Assembly: GCA_937872925.1 (NCBI GenBank)
Contig: CALMUT010000138.1
Coordinates: 1-52,153, forward strand
Reading direction: 5' to 3'
Length of the DNA: 52,153 nucleotides
Source of the DNA: an uncultured Myxococcales bacterium
GTDB lineage: Bacteria > Myxococcota_A > Polyangia > Polyangiales > Polyangiaceae
The position numbers and the translations under genes were made by a program. The notes under the pieces were generated by a model. The model did no database searches. It was not told the origin of the DNA and saw only the letters and a program-made list of their open reading frames with translations. Of this stretch, positions 44,357-52,153 are shown one piece after another (position 1 is the first letter of the stretch; every line of letters starts with the position of its first letter).

Positions 44357-45652
44357 TCAGGCCCGCGCGCGACGTTCCGGCCCCGATGCCCGGCTCACCT
44401 CCGGTCGCAGCGACGGCCCGCTCTCTTTCAACAGCGTTGCCAGACACGGCTCGATGACTTCGCGCATGGTTCGGTCGACCACGCGCGCAGCCGCATCCTG
44501 GGAGAGCCGCCCGTACGCGCGCCACGCTGCCGAGTCTACGTCCCGCGGCGCAACTGGCCGCGGCGGGTGGCGAAGGGCTTCCGCGGCGGCACGTGCCAGA
44601 GCGGCGTGCACCCTCGCGCCACCCTGAGCTAGCGCCCACCGCACAAACCGCCAGCCCAGTTCCGCGTGGGTCTCTTCGTCCCTGGCGATGCGTTGCAAGG
44701 CCCGGCGCGCGCCTGGATCCGTCGCTCCGGCGAGCTGCTCATGCGCCAGCATCGCTGCCACGGTCTCGCCGATCGCGCCTTCAACGAGGGCGGCGGCTGC
44801 GGCGTCTGCCAGGCTACGCGCATGGCCCGAACCAGAAACGTCTAGGCTGCCGGGGCCAAGCGCGCTGCCGCCGAGTCGCGACGCAAGGGCGAAACACAGT
44901 CGTGCATGCTCAACTTCGTCGAGGGCGGCGCGCTGCGCGCCTTCCACCAAGTCAGCAGGAGCCCCCAGAGCGAGCAACTCCAATGTGAAGCGTGCAAACG
45001 AAGCCACCGAAGCGTGCTCCATGCGCGCGTCCTCGCGCCAAATCAGCGCCAGCGCTGCTCGCGTCGTGTCGTCTAAGTCTAGGGAGGATGAGTCGACGGG
45101 CAGCGTGAACCAATCGTCTCGCTCCACCAACTCTGCGAGGCGCGTGTCGCCATCGATCACGAACGCGCGCCCACAACAGCCGCCTTCACAGAATACGTAG
45201 CAACATAGCTCGCCCTGCTTCGTCGGACCCGCAACGGCTGGATTGCAACAGTCGCTCTGCACTAGGTCGTAGGACGGGCACTCCGTAAGCTTGATCGGGG
45301 GACCGGCATCTTCCGGACCTGGTGCGTCACCGCCCCAGGGGCCGGAGTGGTTCAGTTGGTCTTCCAGAAACTGCAGGCTGTAGCAAAGCTGCTGTGCGCT
45401 GCCGTAGTCACAGCTAGGCGTGCCGGCAGTGCCGCCGGTGCTCGGCGTGCCGCCCGTCGAGGTAACGCCGCCGCTAGCAACAGAGCCCCCCGTTGCGGGT
45501 GTGCCGCCGCTGGCCTGGCCACCACTTCCCGACGTGCCACCGGCGCCGTCCGAGGCCGTACTCCCACCGCAGCTGACCTGGGCCAAAGCGCCGGACGCGC
45601 TGAGCACGGCCAGGAATCGGATGCGCGCTCGGAAATAGTGCTTTGCGGACAT
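44357..45652 (-). CDS. Ferritin-like lipoprotein with Gly/Ser/Thr tether and Cys-rich segment
   Basis: 431 residues from the ATG at 45652, with GAGGTGAT a few bases before it. The lipobox is QVSC (Cys28). A Gly/Ser/Thr tether (GGTPSTGGTAG type) runs to about residue 80, and a Cys-rich part follows (DCCNPAV, CCYVFCEGGCCG). The C-terminal 230 residues form a ferritin-like four-helix bundle with Glu/His pairs in metal-ligand positions: EDARMEHAS, LDEVEHARL, GAIGETVAA and RDEETHAEL. Such a diiron site could bind or oxidise iron or act on a substrate at the cell surface. An exported, lipid-anchored member is unusual; no other iron gene is visible nearby. Confidence 0.8.
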   Translation of the reverse strand: MSAKHYFRARIRFLAVLSASGALAQVSCGGSTASDGAGGTSGSGGQASGGTPATGGSVASGGVTSTGGTPSTGGTAGTPSCDYGSAQQLCYSLQFLEDQLNHSGPWGGDAPGPEDAGPPIKLTECPSYDLVQSDCCNPAVAGPTKQGELCCYVFCEGGCCGRAFVIDGDTRLAELVERDDWFTLPVDSSSLDLDDTTRAALALIWREDARMEHASVASFARFTLELLALGAPADLVEGAQRAALDEVEHARLCFALASRLGGSALGPGSLDVSGSGHARSLADAAAAALVEGAIGETVAAMLAHEQLAGATDPGARRALQRIARDEETHAELGWRFVRWALAQGGARVHAALARAAAEALRHPPRPVAPRDVDSAAWRAYGRLSQDAAARVVDRTMREVIEPCLATLLKESGPSLRPEVSRASGPERRARA

Positions 45653-45776
45653 GATCACCTCGTCAGGATTTGGCGCGGGCTGTGCCACAAAAACACGCCC
45701 TCCACGCCTCCCCCCGGGGAGTTACACGAACCGTGCCACTTGCGGCCCGCGCGGCCCCGCGCTCACGCTTCGTTTC

Positions 45777-47588
45777 ATGAACGCGCCACTGATGAATTGG
45801 GATCTGGCTCCCTACTTTCCGAGCTTCAACGGCCAGGAATACCGCGATTTCAATCAAGCGCTTCGAGCGGACGTCGCAACGGCAACCGCGGACGCTCAAA
45901 AACTGGCGCCCCTATCCGAGGCCAACGTCGACCCATGGGCAGCGCTGCTGACCAACTACGAGGACCTCTCCAAACGCCTCAGTCACGTCTGGTCCTATGT
46001 GCATGCGCTGGCATCTTGCGATGCAAAGAATGAAGCCTTCCGCAAAGAGAGCAGCCGCCTCTCCGTGCTCGGCGCCGACATGCAGAAGCTCGCGGTAGAA
46101 CTGTTCCGGGGGGTGCGGGATGCCGACGACGCCGCGATGGCGGCACTCATCGCGAAGCCCAGCCTGGAAAACGCGCGCTTCTACATCGAGCGATTGCGCG
46201 ACGAAGCGCGGCTGTCCATGGATGCAAAACGCGAAGCCTTGGCTGCAGATCTAGCCACTGATGGCATTCATGCGTGGGGTCGGCTCTACGACACGGTGTC
46301 AGGCACTCTGAACTTCGAAATGCAGTGGCCCGACGGGCGCAGCGAGCGCGTACCCATGTCACGACGTCGCTCCCTGACCAGCAATGCCGATCCGAAGGTG
46401 CGCAAGGCTGCTTTCGACGGCGGAAACGTGGCCTGGCAAGGCGTGGCCGACGTCGCTGCGTCCGCGCTGAACGCCATCGCCGGCACTCGGCATACGCTGT
46501 ACGCCCAACGCGGCATCGAGCACTTCTTGGACGTGGCCGTCTTCGACGCCGCCATCTCCCACAAGACTCTGGACGCGATGTTCGCAGCGGTAGAAGACAA
46601 CGCGGAGGTGGCACGCCGCTTCTTGCGACTCAAAGCCAGAGCGCTCGGTCAGAAGCAAATCGGCTGGTGGGACCTCGAAGCACCATTACCGCTAAAATCC
46701 AGCCAAGAAGTCAGCTGGGAGGGCGCCCAAGAAATGGTGCGTAGCGCGTTTTCGCGAGCGTACCCCGACCTGTCGCAGTTCTTCGATCGCGTGATCGAGC
46801 GCAAATGGGTCGAACACGAACCCCGGGATGGCAAGCAGCCCGGCGCTTACTGCACCAGCTCGCCGCTTATCAACGAGTCTCGCGTCTTCATGACTTTCCA
46901 AGGCGCGCTCTCCGACGTCTCCACACTGGCCCATGAAGTCGGCCACGCTTTCCACAATTGGGTCATGCGTGATCTGCGCGGCATGGCGCGCAACTATCCG
47001 ATGACTTTGGCGGAGTCCGCCTCCACCTTCGCCGAGATGGTGCTGAGCGACGGCCTCTTGGAAAACCCGGAGATCTCTGAAGAGCAACAAGCGGTGCTGC
47101 TGAGCGAGCAACTCGGCGACGCCACGGCGTTTTTGCTCGACATCCCCGTGCGCTTCCAGTTCGAGCGGGAGTTCTACGAGCGGCGCAAAAAAGAAGAAGT
47201 CGCGACCAGTGAGCTTTCCGAACTGATGACGAAGACGCAACGCCGCATTTTTGGTGACACCCTAGCCGAAGGCGGAGAAGATCCTTTGTTCTGGGCCAGC
47301 AAGCTGCACTTCTACATTTCCGGCGTGAGCTTCTATAACTTCCCCTACACCTTCGGCTACTTGCTCAGCCGTGGGCTCTATGCGCAGTTCAAGTCCGAGG
47401 GGCCCAAGTTCTTGCCTCGCTACGAGCAGCTGCTGAAGCTCACGGGTAGCGGTCTTGCCCATGGCGTCGCGAAAGAAGCCCTCGGACGCGATCTGGAGTC
47501 CCACGAGTTCTGGCAAGAAGGCATCCGCAGCTTGGAAGAGCCGCTGGCAAAACTCGAGAAGCTGCTGCCCAAGCTGGGCCTGGTGTGA
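45777..47588 (+). CDS. pepF: Oligoendopeptidase F (M3 family)
   Basis: 603 residues from the ATG at 45777. The zinc motif is LAHEVGHAFHNW (His386, Glu387, His390), with MTLAESASTFAEM supplying the third ligand Glu about 25 residues later. The rest matches the all-helical M3B fold of oligoendopeptidase F, which cuts peptides of roughly 7-20 residues in the cytoplasm; no signal peptide is visible. Divergent from the ferritin-like gene, 124 bp apart. Confidence 0.93.
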   Translation: MNAPLMNWDLAPYFPSFNGQEYRDFNQALRADVATATADAQKLAPLSEANVDPWAALLTNYEDLSKRLSHVWSYVHALASCDAKNEAFRKESSRLSVLGADMQKLAVELFRGVRDADDAAMAALIAKPSLENARFYIERLRDEARLSMDAKREALAADLATDGIHAWGRLYDTVSGTLNFEMQWPDGRSERVPMSRRRSLTSNADPKVRKAAFDGGNVAWQGVADVAASALNAIAGTRHTLYAQRGIEHFLDVAVFDAAISHKTLDAMFAAVEDNAEVARRFLRLKARALGQKQIGWWDLEAPLPLKSSQEVSWEGAQEMVRSAFSRAYPDLSQFFDRVIERKWVEHEPRDGKQPGAYCTSSPLINESRVFMTFQGALSDVSTLAHEVGHAFHNWVMRDLRGMARNYPMTLAESASTFAEMVLSDGLLENPEISEEQQAVLLSEQLGDATAFLLDIPVRFQFEREFYERRKKEEVATSELSELMTKTQRRIFGDTLAEGGEDPLFWASKLHFYISGVSFYNFPYTFGYLLSRGLYAQFKSEGPKFLPRYEQLLKLTGSGLAHGVAKEALGRDLESHEFWQEGIRSLEEPLAKLEKLLPKLGLV

Positions 47589-47623
47589 ATCGCTAATTCT
47601 TGTTGCTTTCAAGGCCACTATTG

Positions 47624-47665
47624 GCCGTCCCCGGACCGCGGCTCGCCGCCCCCGGACCGCGGTTG
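47624..47665. repeat. 21-bp tandem duplication before the kinase gene
   Basis: Two 21-base units, sharing CCCCGGACCGCGG exactly, lie 15-57 bases before the kinase start at 47681. It may touch the promoter; role unknown. Confidence 0.5.
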
Positions 47666-47680
47666 GGTTAGTCTCGACTT

Positions 47681-49684
47681 GTGGCTGACTCCGCGGAGCT
47701 CAAGGCGACGTTTCACGAGCGCTGGCAGGCCCTCGGCCTGGCAGAGACGGCTCCGCTGATTGCGTTGGACGCTACCGTCACGCCACGAACCTTGCGCATG
47801 ACCGAAGCGCAGGCCGCCGGCGTGGCCCCGTCGCCCGAAGGCTGGACGCGGCCACAAGCCGGCGAGCTGCCCCGGATCTCCGTATCGTTCTCCGGCGCGC
47901 CCAAGACGGCTGGAGAGAGTCCCCTGAAGCGTACGGATTTGGAGATCCGGGATCTACTGGGCGAAGGTGGCATGGGACGCGTGCACAGTGCGCGGCAGCA
48001 TTCGCTGCAGCGCGATGTGGCGGTCAAGACCGTCAAATCAGACACGACGGCGCCGCACGCGTCGCAAGCGATTCTGCGCGAAGCGGTGATCACCGGCGCC
48101 TTGGAGCATCCGGGCATCGTCCCCGTGCATGCGCTCGGTCTCGATGACCTTGGCGCTCCGGTGTTGGTCATGAAGCGCATCGAGGGCGTGGAATGGCGTG
48201 CGCTGATCTACGACACCGAACACTCTGCGTGGCGGGGTCGACCTGACGACCAGCTGGAAGCGCATCTCGAAATCTTGATGCAGGTGTGTTTGGCAGTGCA
48301 CTTTGCCCACAGCCGCGGTGTGATCCATCGGGATCTGAAGCCAGAAAACGTGATGGTCGGCGACTTCGGAGAAGCGTACTTGGTCGACTGGGGCATCGCT
48401 GTGCGCGTGGCCGACGAAAGTGGCTCCACAGGGCTGTCCGGCACGCCGGCATACATGGCTCCGGAAATGGTCAGCGGCCGTCCGATCACGCCGCGCACCG
48501 ACGTGTATCTGTTGGGCGCAACGCTGCACGAAGTACTGACCCGGAGTTTTTTGCACCAGGGCAGCACTTTGCAGGAGGTGATGCTCAGCGCTTTTTGCTC
48601 TGAGCCACGCGAGTATCCGCCGGAGGTGCCGGAGGAGCTTGCGTTGCTCTGCCGTCGAGCGACCGCGCGGGATCCGACGAATCGCCCCGCGAGCGCTCTC
48701 GCCTTTCGCGACGAACTCGCCACGTTTCTTCGGCACCGCGGCGCCATCGCACTCATGCACCACGCCGAAGCACGTCTCCAAGCGCTGCAACAGCTGCTGC
48801 GGGCAACGCCGGAGGATCGCCCGGTGCCAGACCTGCGACTCGCCTACCAGCTGGTCACAGAGGCTCGTTTCGGTTTCACCCAGGCACAAGAAGCCTGGCC
48901 GGAGAGTGCTGCCGCCACCCACGGTAGATCGGCCGCCATCGCCGCGCAGGTCGACTTGGAACTGCGTCAGCAGCACGTGGAGAGCGCGGCAGCCTTGATC
49001 GCGGAGTTGGGCGCTCCGGCGCCCGCACTGCTGGAGCGCGTCGAGGCAGCCCGGCGACGCCTGGTGCGCAAGCATGCCGAAGAGCAGCGCCTACGCGCCA
49101 TGGCCCGAGACCAAGATGCTAACGTCGGCAGCAAGACACGCACCCGGGGGCTGGCGGCACTCCTTGGCGCTGCGGTTGCCATCACGGCCTTTGCATTTGC
49201 ACAGCCAAGTGTTGCCAACCTCCGCGCCGAGAGTCTGCTGATGTTCGCGCTCTTCATCAACGCCGTCGTAGTGGCGGTGTCCGTGTTGTTGCGCAAGCAG
49301 TTGTTCGACAATGCCTTCAACCGAAAGATCGTTGGTTGCATGTTCGTCGCCAGCGGTGCGCTGACCCTGAGCCGTGTCATGGGATTGCTCTACGCACTGC
49401 CCCCGTCGCGCATCTTCGTGCAAGATCTGTTGCTGCTCACGACAGTATGCGCTGCAGTGTCGGCTCTGTTGTTACGCTGGATGTGGCCGATGTGCCTAGT
49501 GCTGATGGCCGCATTGGTTGTGTGCATGGTGCTGCCGGCCTACGCGCCACATGCCTTTTCCGTCGCGGGGCTCATCACTGCGCCGGTGGCCTGGTTCGCC
49601 ATTTGGATGCACGGCCGCACCGAGCGCGCGCTTTCCCAAGAGGCGCAGAGCCGTCGGGCGGATGCCCTGCCACCCCCACGCTGA
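47681..49684 (+). CDS. Ser/Thr protein kinase with six C-terminal TM helices
   Basis: 667 residues from a GTG. The kinase domain starts about residue 88: GEGGMGRVH glycine loop, Lys116 in DVAVKTVKSD, HRDLKPENVM, and VDWGIAV in place of DFG, a known variant in bacterial kinases. APEMVSGRPITPRTDVYLLG follows. After a helical linker, the last 170 residues contain about six TM helices (from GLAALLGAAVAITAFAF to APVAWFAIWM). The kinase is cytoplasmic and the membrane part, with almost no loops, could be the sensor. Targets are unknown. Confidence 0.9.
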   Translation: MADSAELKATFHERWQALGLAETAPLIALDATVTPRTLRMTEAQAAGVAPSPEGWTRPQAGELPRISVSFSGAPKTAGESPLKRTDLEIRDLLGEGGMGRVHSARQHSLQRDVAVKTVKSDTTAPHASQAILREAVITGALEHPGIVPVHALGLDDLGAPVLVMKRIEGVEWRALIYDTEHSAWRGRPDDQLEAHLEILMQVCLAVHFAHSRGVIHRDLKPENVMVGDFGEAYLVDWGIAVRVADESGSTGLSGTPAYMAPEMVSGRPITPRTDVYLLGATLHEVLTRSFLHQGSTLQEVMLSAFCSEPREYPPEVPEELALLCRRATARDPTNRPASALAFRDELATFLRHRGAIALMHHAEARLQALQQLLRATPEDRPVPDLRLAYQLVTEARFGFTQAQEAWPESAAATHGRSAAIAAQVDLELRQQHVESAAALIAELGAPAPALLERVEAARRRLVRKHAEEQRLRAMARDQDANVGSKTRTRGLAALLGAAVAITAFAFAQPSVANLRAESLLMFALFINAVVVAVSVLLRKQLFDNAFNRKIVGCMFVASGALTLSRVMGLLYALPPSRIFVQDLLLLTTVCAAVSALLLRWMWPMCLVLMAALVVCMVLPAYAPHAFSVAGLITAPVAWFAIWMHGRTERALSQEAQSRRADALPPPR

Positions 49685-49713
49685 CAAGGCCGTTTCCTGC
49701 TAGACTGCTCAGG

Positions 49714-50772
49714 GTGCGATCCGTAGTTGCGTTCGGTCTCGTGCTTGCCGCGGGGTGTGGCAGCGGCGCGGAAGATGCGTCGAGGGGCGGCGGCACCTCG
49801 GGCACTGACGAAGCCGGCGCGGGTGCAGCCGGCAGCTCCGGCGCTTGGGGCGGCGCGGGAGGCAGTTCGGGCGGCGGCGGAGCTGCAACGGGCGGGAGCG
49901 GCGCGACGGGCGGGGGCGCGGCGGGGGGTTCCGGGGGCGCGGCGAGCGGCGGCACCGGCGCGACGAGCGGGGCGGGCGGGACCGGCGGCGCGGCGAGCGG
50001 CGGCACCGGCGCGGCGGGCGGGGGCCCCAGCGGCGGTGCGGGTGGGGTTGCGAGCGGCGGCACCGGCGGAATAGGTGGCAGTCCAGGCACGGGGGATGGC
50101 AAATGCGAACCCGGCTACGACTCCGGCGTTTGGGATCCTTATCCCGGAAACAACGAGAGCTATCCCAAGGGCAAACCCTCCACGACGCTGCCCTGGGCCG
50201 GCGAGAACTTCGAGAGCTATGCCGACGGCGCCCTCATCGAAACCTCCAGCGCCAAGTCGATGCGCACGCATCTCGACGTCACCAGTGGGTCGCTCTACGC
50301 CAACTACGTCGGCGCATATCACCGCGGTTGGACGACCACCTACAACTTCAGAGTGCTCGCCGTGGGGCTTTCAGGCGGGAAGCGCATCCGCTGGACAGAT
50401 CAGACCGCCAGCTACCGCGGTTACCTCTGGAACTGGCACAGCTCTGCGAGTTCCACGAACGGCCTGCACCTATTCGCCCGCTACCAGACCGAGAACGATC
50501 TATATGTCGCCTCCCTGCGCTACGACGGGTTGGTCACGCTCAAGAAGAAGCACTGTGGTGCCTACACAACGCTAGCGCAAAAGAGCTTTGGTACTCCGGC
50601 GCTGAAGACCTGGTACACGCTGGAGCTTTCCGCCGTGGGAACGAGCCTTGGCTTGAAGATCAACGGCATCGTCGTATTGACGGCCCAAGACCCCACCTTC
50701 TCCTGGGGCACCACCGGGATCCGCACAGATTACGCCGACGTCTACTTCGACGACTGGAAGCTGGTGTATTGA
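49714..50772 (+). CDS. Gly-tethered lipoprotein with lectin/glucanase-like domain
   Basis: 352 residues from a GTG. The lipobox is LAAGC (Cys15). Residues 40-125 are a GGxSGG/GATGG tether, among the longest here. The C-terminal 190 residues (FESYADGALIET, VLAVGLSGGKRIRW, LHLFARYQTENDLYVASLRYDG, WYTLELSAVGTSLGLKINGIVV, YFDDWKLVY) look like a concanavalin-A-like beta-sandwich of the LamG/DUF1080 type, which binds or cleaves polysaccharides. No catalytic residues could be picked out. Confidence 0.75.
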   Translation: MRSVVAFGLVLAAGCGSGAEDASRGGGTSGTDEAGAGAAGSSGAWGGAGGSSGGGGAATGGSGATGGGAAGGSGGAASGGTGATSGAGGTGGAASGGTGAAGGGPSGGAGGVASGGTGGIGGSPGTGDGKCEPGYDSGVWDPYPGNNESYPKGKPSTTLPWAGENFESYADGALIETSSAKSMRTHLDVTSGSLYANYVGAYHRGWTTTYNFRVLAVGLSGGKRIRWTDQTASYRGYLWNWHSSASSTNGLHLFARYQTENDLYVASLRYDGLVTLKKKHCGAYTTLAQKSFGTPALKTWYTLELSAVGTSLGLKINGIVVLTAQDPTFSWGTTGIRTDYADVYFDDWKLVY

Positions 50773-50831
50773 TTCGCCCCGGGCGCGGAACAGATCCCGC
50801 TGAGCGCGGCTGTTTCGACTAGACTGCGCGC

Positions 50832-52058
50832 GTGCACCTCGACGCCGGCATTGTGGGCTGCGGCACTGCCGGTGCAGCGGCAGCATTGTTCTTGTCGCGC
50901 GCCGGTCACCGCGTGACGGTGTACGAAGCCGTCGAAAAGCCCATGGCCGTCGGCGCGGGCATCATGATTCAGCCGACTGGCATGTACGTGCTGGCGCGGC
51001 TTGGTTTGCTCGACGGCGTTCTGGCGCGAGGCGCACGAGTGAATCGGCTACACTGCGTGACCCGCGGGCGAAAACCGGTTCTCGACTTAGACTACGCGGA
51101 TCTCCACCCGGACGCTTTCGGCCTGGGCCTGCACCGCGGGGTATTGTTCGAAGCATTGTTCAACGCCGTTGCGGAGTCCGACGCCATCAACCTGCGCTGC
51201 GGCCTTCCAATCGAATCTTTGCGCCGCGACGGCGCGCACACCTACGTCGTGGGCCGGGACGGAAGGGAGCATGGTCCCCACGACTTGATTGTCGCCGCGG
51301 ATGGAGCACGCTCGCAGTTGCGCGACGACGCGACGCTGACTCGACGCGCCACCCAGTACCCGTGGGGTGCGCTGTGGTTCATTGGCGATGACCCTGACGG
51401 TGTATTTGATGGCGTCTTGTTCCAGGTCGTGGAGGGCACCCACCACATGTTCGGCATGCTGCCAAGCGGACTGGGCCCGGTGGGTGATACCAAACGCGTC
51501 AGTTTGTTCTGGAGTATCCGCGCCGACCAAGTCAACGCCTGGCGTAGCGCGGGCCTCGAACCTTGGAAGTACCTGCTGCGCAGCCTTGAGCCGCGCTGCG
51601 CGTCAGTTACGGACCAGATTGGATCCGTAGACGAAGTGCTCTTCGCCCGCTACTGGGACGTCGTACTCAATCAGTGGCACGCGCCTGGACTAGTGTTCTT
51701 GGGAGATGCCGCTCACGCGACGAGCCCCCAACTTGGACAAGGTGCCAACCTTGCATTGATCGACGCAATCGCCCTGGCAGACAGCTTGGCACGCGGTCCA
51801 CTCTTGGAGCGCGCGCTCGCCGAGTACTCCTTGGGCCGTCGCCACCACCTGAACTACTACCAGTGGGCGACGCGCTTCCTCACACCGTTCTTCCAGTCAG
51901 ACCACGAAGCCCTGGGAACGCTTCGCGACGTGTTCATGGGCTTCGCATGCAGGTTGCCCTACGTGCGCACCCGCATGCTCCGAACCATGTGCGGCCTCGA
52001 ACGCGGCGTCCTGCTCCCAGATCCGCTTCCGCTTCCGTCGACCCCCGCCCCAGGGTAA
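50832..52058 (+). CDS. FAD-dependent monooxygenase
   Basis: 408 residues from a GTG. The FAD Rossmann motif is IVGCGTAGAAAAL (Gly9, Gly11, Gly14), followed by YEAVEKPMAVGAG. The second FAD motif is VFLGDAAHATSPQLGQGANLAL, and LIVAADGARSQLRD is the conserved DG segment. This is the PHBH-type aromatic hydroxylase group; substrate unknown. Its last six codons (STPAPG) and stop lie inside a 63-bp repeat, so the tail may be a recent addition. Confidence 0.9.
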   Translation: MHLDAGIVGCGTAGAAAALFLSRAGHRVTVYEAVEKPMAVGAGIMIQPTGMYVLARLGLLDGVLARGARVNRLHCVTRGRKPVLDLDYADLHPDAFGLGLHRGVLFEALFNAVAESDAINLRCGLPIESLRRDGAHTYVVGRDGREHGPHDLIVAADGARSQLRDDATLTRRATQYPWGALWFIGDDPDGVFDGVLFQVVEGTHHMFGMLPSGLGPVGDTKRVSLFWSIRADQVNAWRSAGLEPWKYLLRSLEPRCASVTDQIGSVDEVLFARYWDVVLNQWHAPGLVFLGDAAHATSPQLGQGANLALIDAIALADSLARGPLLERALAEYSLGRRHHLNYYQWATRFLTPFFQSDHEALGTLRDVFMGFACRLPYVRTRMLRTMCGLERGVLLPDPLPLPSTPAPG

Positions 52059-52153
52059 CCATTTCCCGGCCCATTGGCCGGCAAGGTGGGGTTGACGTCG
52101 TCGACCCCCGCCCCAGGGTAACCATTTCCCGGCCCATTGGCCGGCAAGGTGGG
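52036..52153. repeat. 63-bp tandem repeat, continuing past the window end
   Basis: The first unit runs 52036-52098 and the second begins at 52099 and is still identical where the window ends (55 of 63 bases seen). Each unit contains CCGGCC-CATT-GGCCGG, a perfect 6-bp stem hairpin. The period is a multiple of three: read on the minus strand it would give a 21-residue unit starting PANGPGNGYPGAGVD. It overlaps the 3' end of the monooxygenase. Confidence 0.8.

Noticed and set aside
49830..50100. Highly repetitive Gly-coding DNA that looks like a satellite
   Set aside because: It is in frame in a lipoprotein gene and codes the tether, so it is not an independent repeat element.
52036..52153. CRISPR-like array
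   Set aside because: Units are contiguous with no variable spacers; it is a plain tandem repeat.

Overview
The window looks like chromosomal DNA of a myxobacterium, probably of the Polyangiales/Sorangiineae type; this is an inference from content. The signs are very high GC, a MYXO-CTERM-like C-terminal sorting signal (307..1710), several lipoproteins in which a lipobox is followed by a long Gly/Ser/Ala tether, a Ser/Thr kinase fused to an AAA ATPase and TPR-like helices, a second multi-pass Ser/Thr kinase, and Cys-rich surface proteins. Genes are mostly housekeeping, envelope and regulatory. No IS element, CRISPR array, rRNA or prophage was seen.

Layout. 1-5.0 kb: the start of a Gly-rich lipoprotein, a secreted ASH-domain protein, a feruloyl-CoA-synthase-like ligase and a POT peptide transporter. 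5.1-7.1 kb: a methyltransferase with an (HGHGHA)3 N-terminus and a secreted lipase-like hydrolase. 7.15-9.18 kb: a tRNA-Ser(GCT) on the minus strand and two further exact copies of its last 20 bases to the left, enclosing an RHH antitoxin/PemK-like toxin pair, a truncated ExbB/TolQ-type gene and non-coding debris. This is the best candidate for a remnant mobile locus. 9.2-13.2 kb: SppA-like protease overlapping a zinc-ribbon/TPR membrane protein. 13.4-19.9 kb: three lipoproteins (Cys-rich, amidohydrolase, transglutaminase-like + VWA) around an SspB-type ClpXP adaptor. 19.9-26.2 kb: membrane proteins with a PH-like or zinc-ribbon domain, a small lipoprotein, a DUF952 protein, an M23 peptidase, a ketopantoate-reductase-like enzyme and a PlsC-like acyltransferase.

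26.2-29.6 kb: minus-strand cluster of a beta-propeller-like lipoprotein, SixA and another lipoprotein. 29.7-37.3 kb: a conserved-looking hypothetical, an OmpR-type response regulator overlapping its histidine kinase, undecaprenyl diphosphate synthase, and 19 bp later the kinase-AAA-TPR protein. 37.3-42.6 kb: a small lipoprotein, a receiver-EAL protein (c-di-GMP hydrolysis), an aldehyde dehydrogenase, an outer-membrane barrel-like protein and a zinc amidase. 42.7-45.7 kb: a Cys-rich tandem-repeat lipoprotein and a surface ferritin-like lipoprotein on the same strand, separated by an 11-bp inverted repeat. 45.8-52.1 kb: oligoendopeptidase F, the six-TM Ser/Thr kinase, a Gly-tethered lectin-like lipoprotein and a FAD monooxygenase whose 3' end runs into a 63-bp tandem repeat that continues off the window.

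Common themes are cell-envelope construction and turnover (UppS, amidase, M23, SppA, lipoproteins), protein quality control (SspB, SppA, PepF) and signalling. Functional links between neighbouring genes are inferred from order and spacing only.
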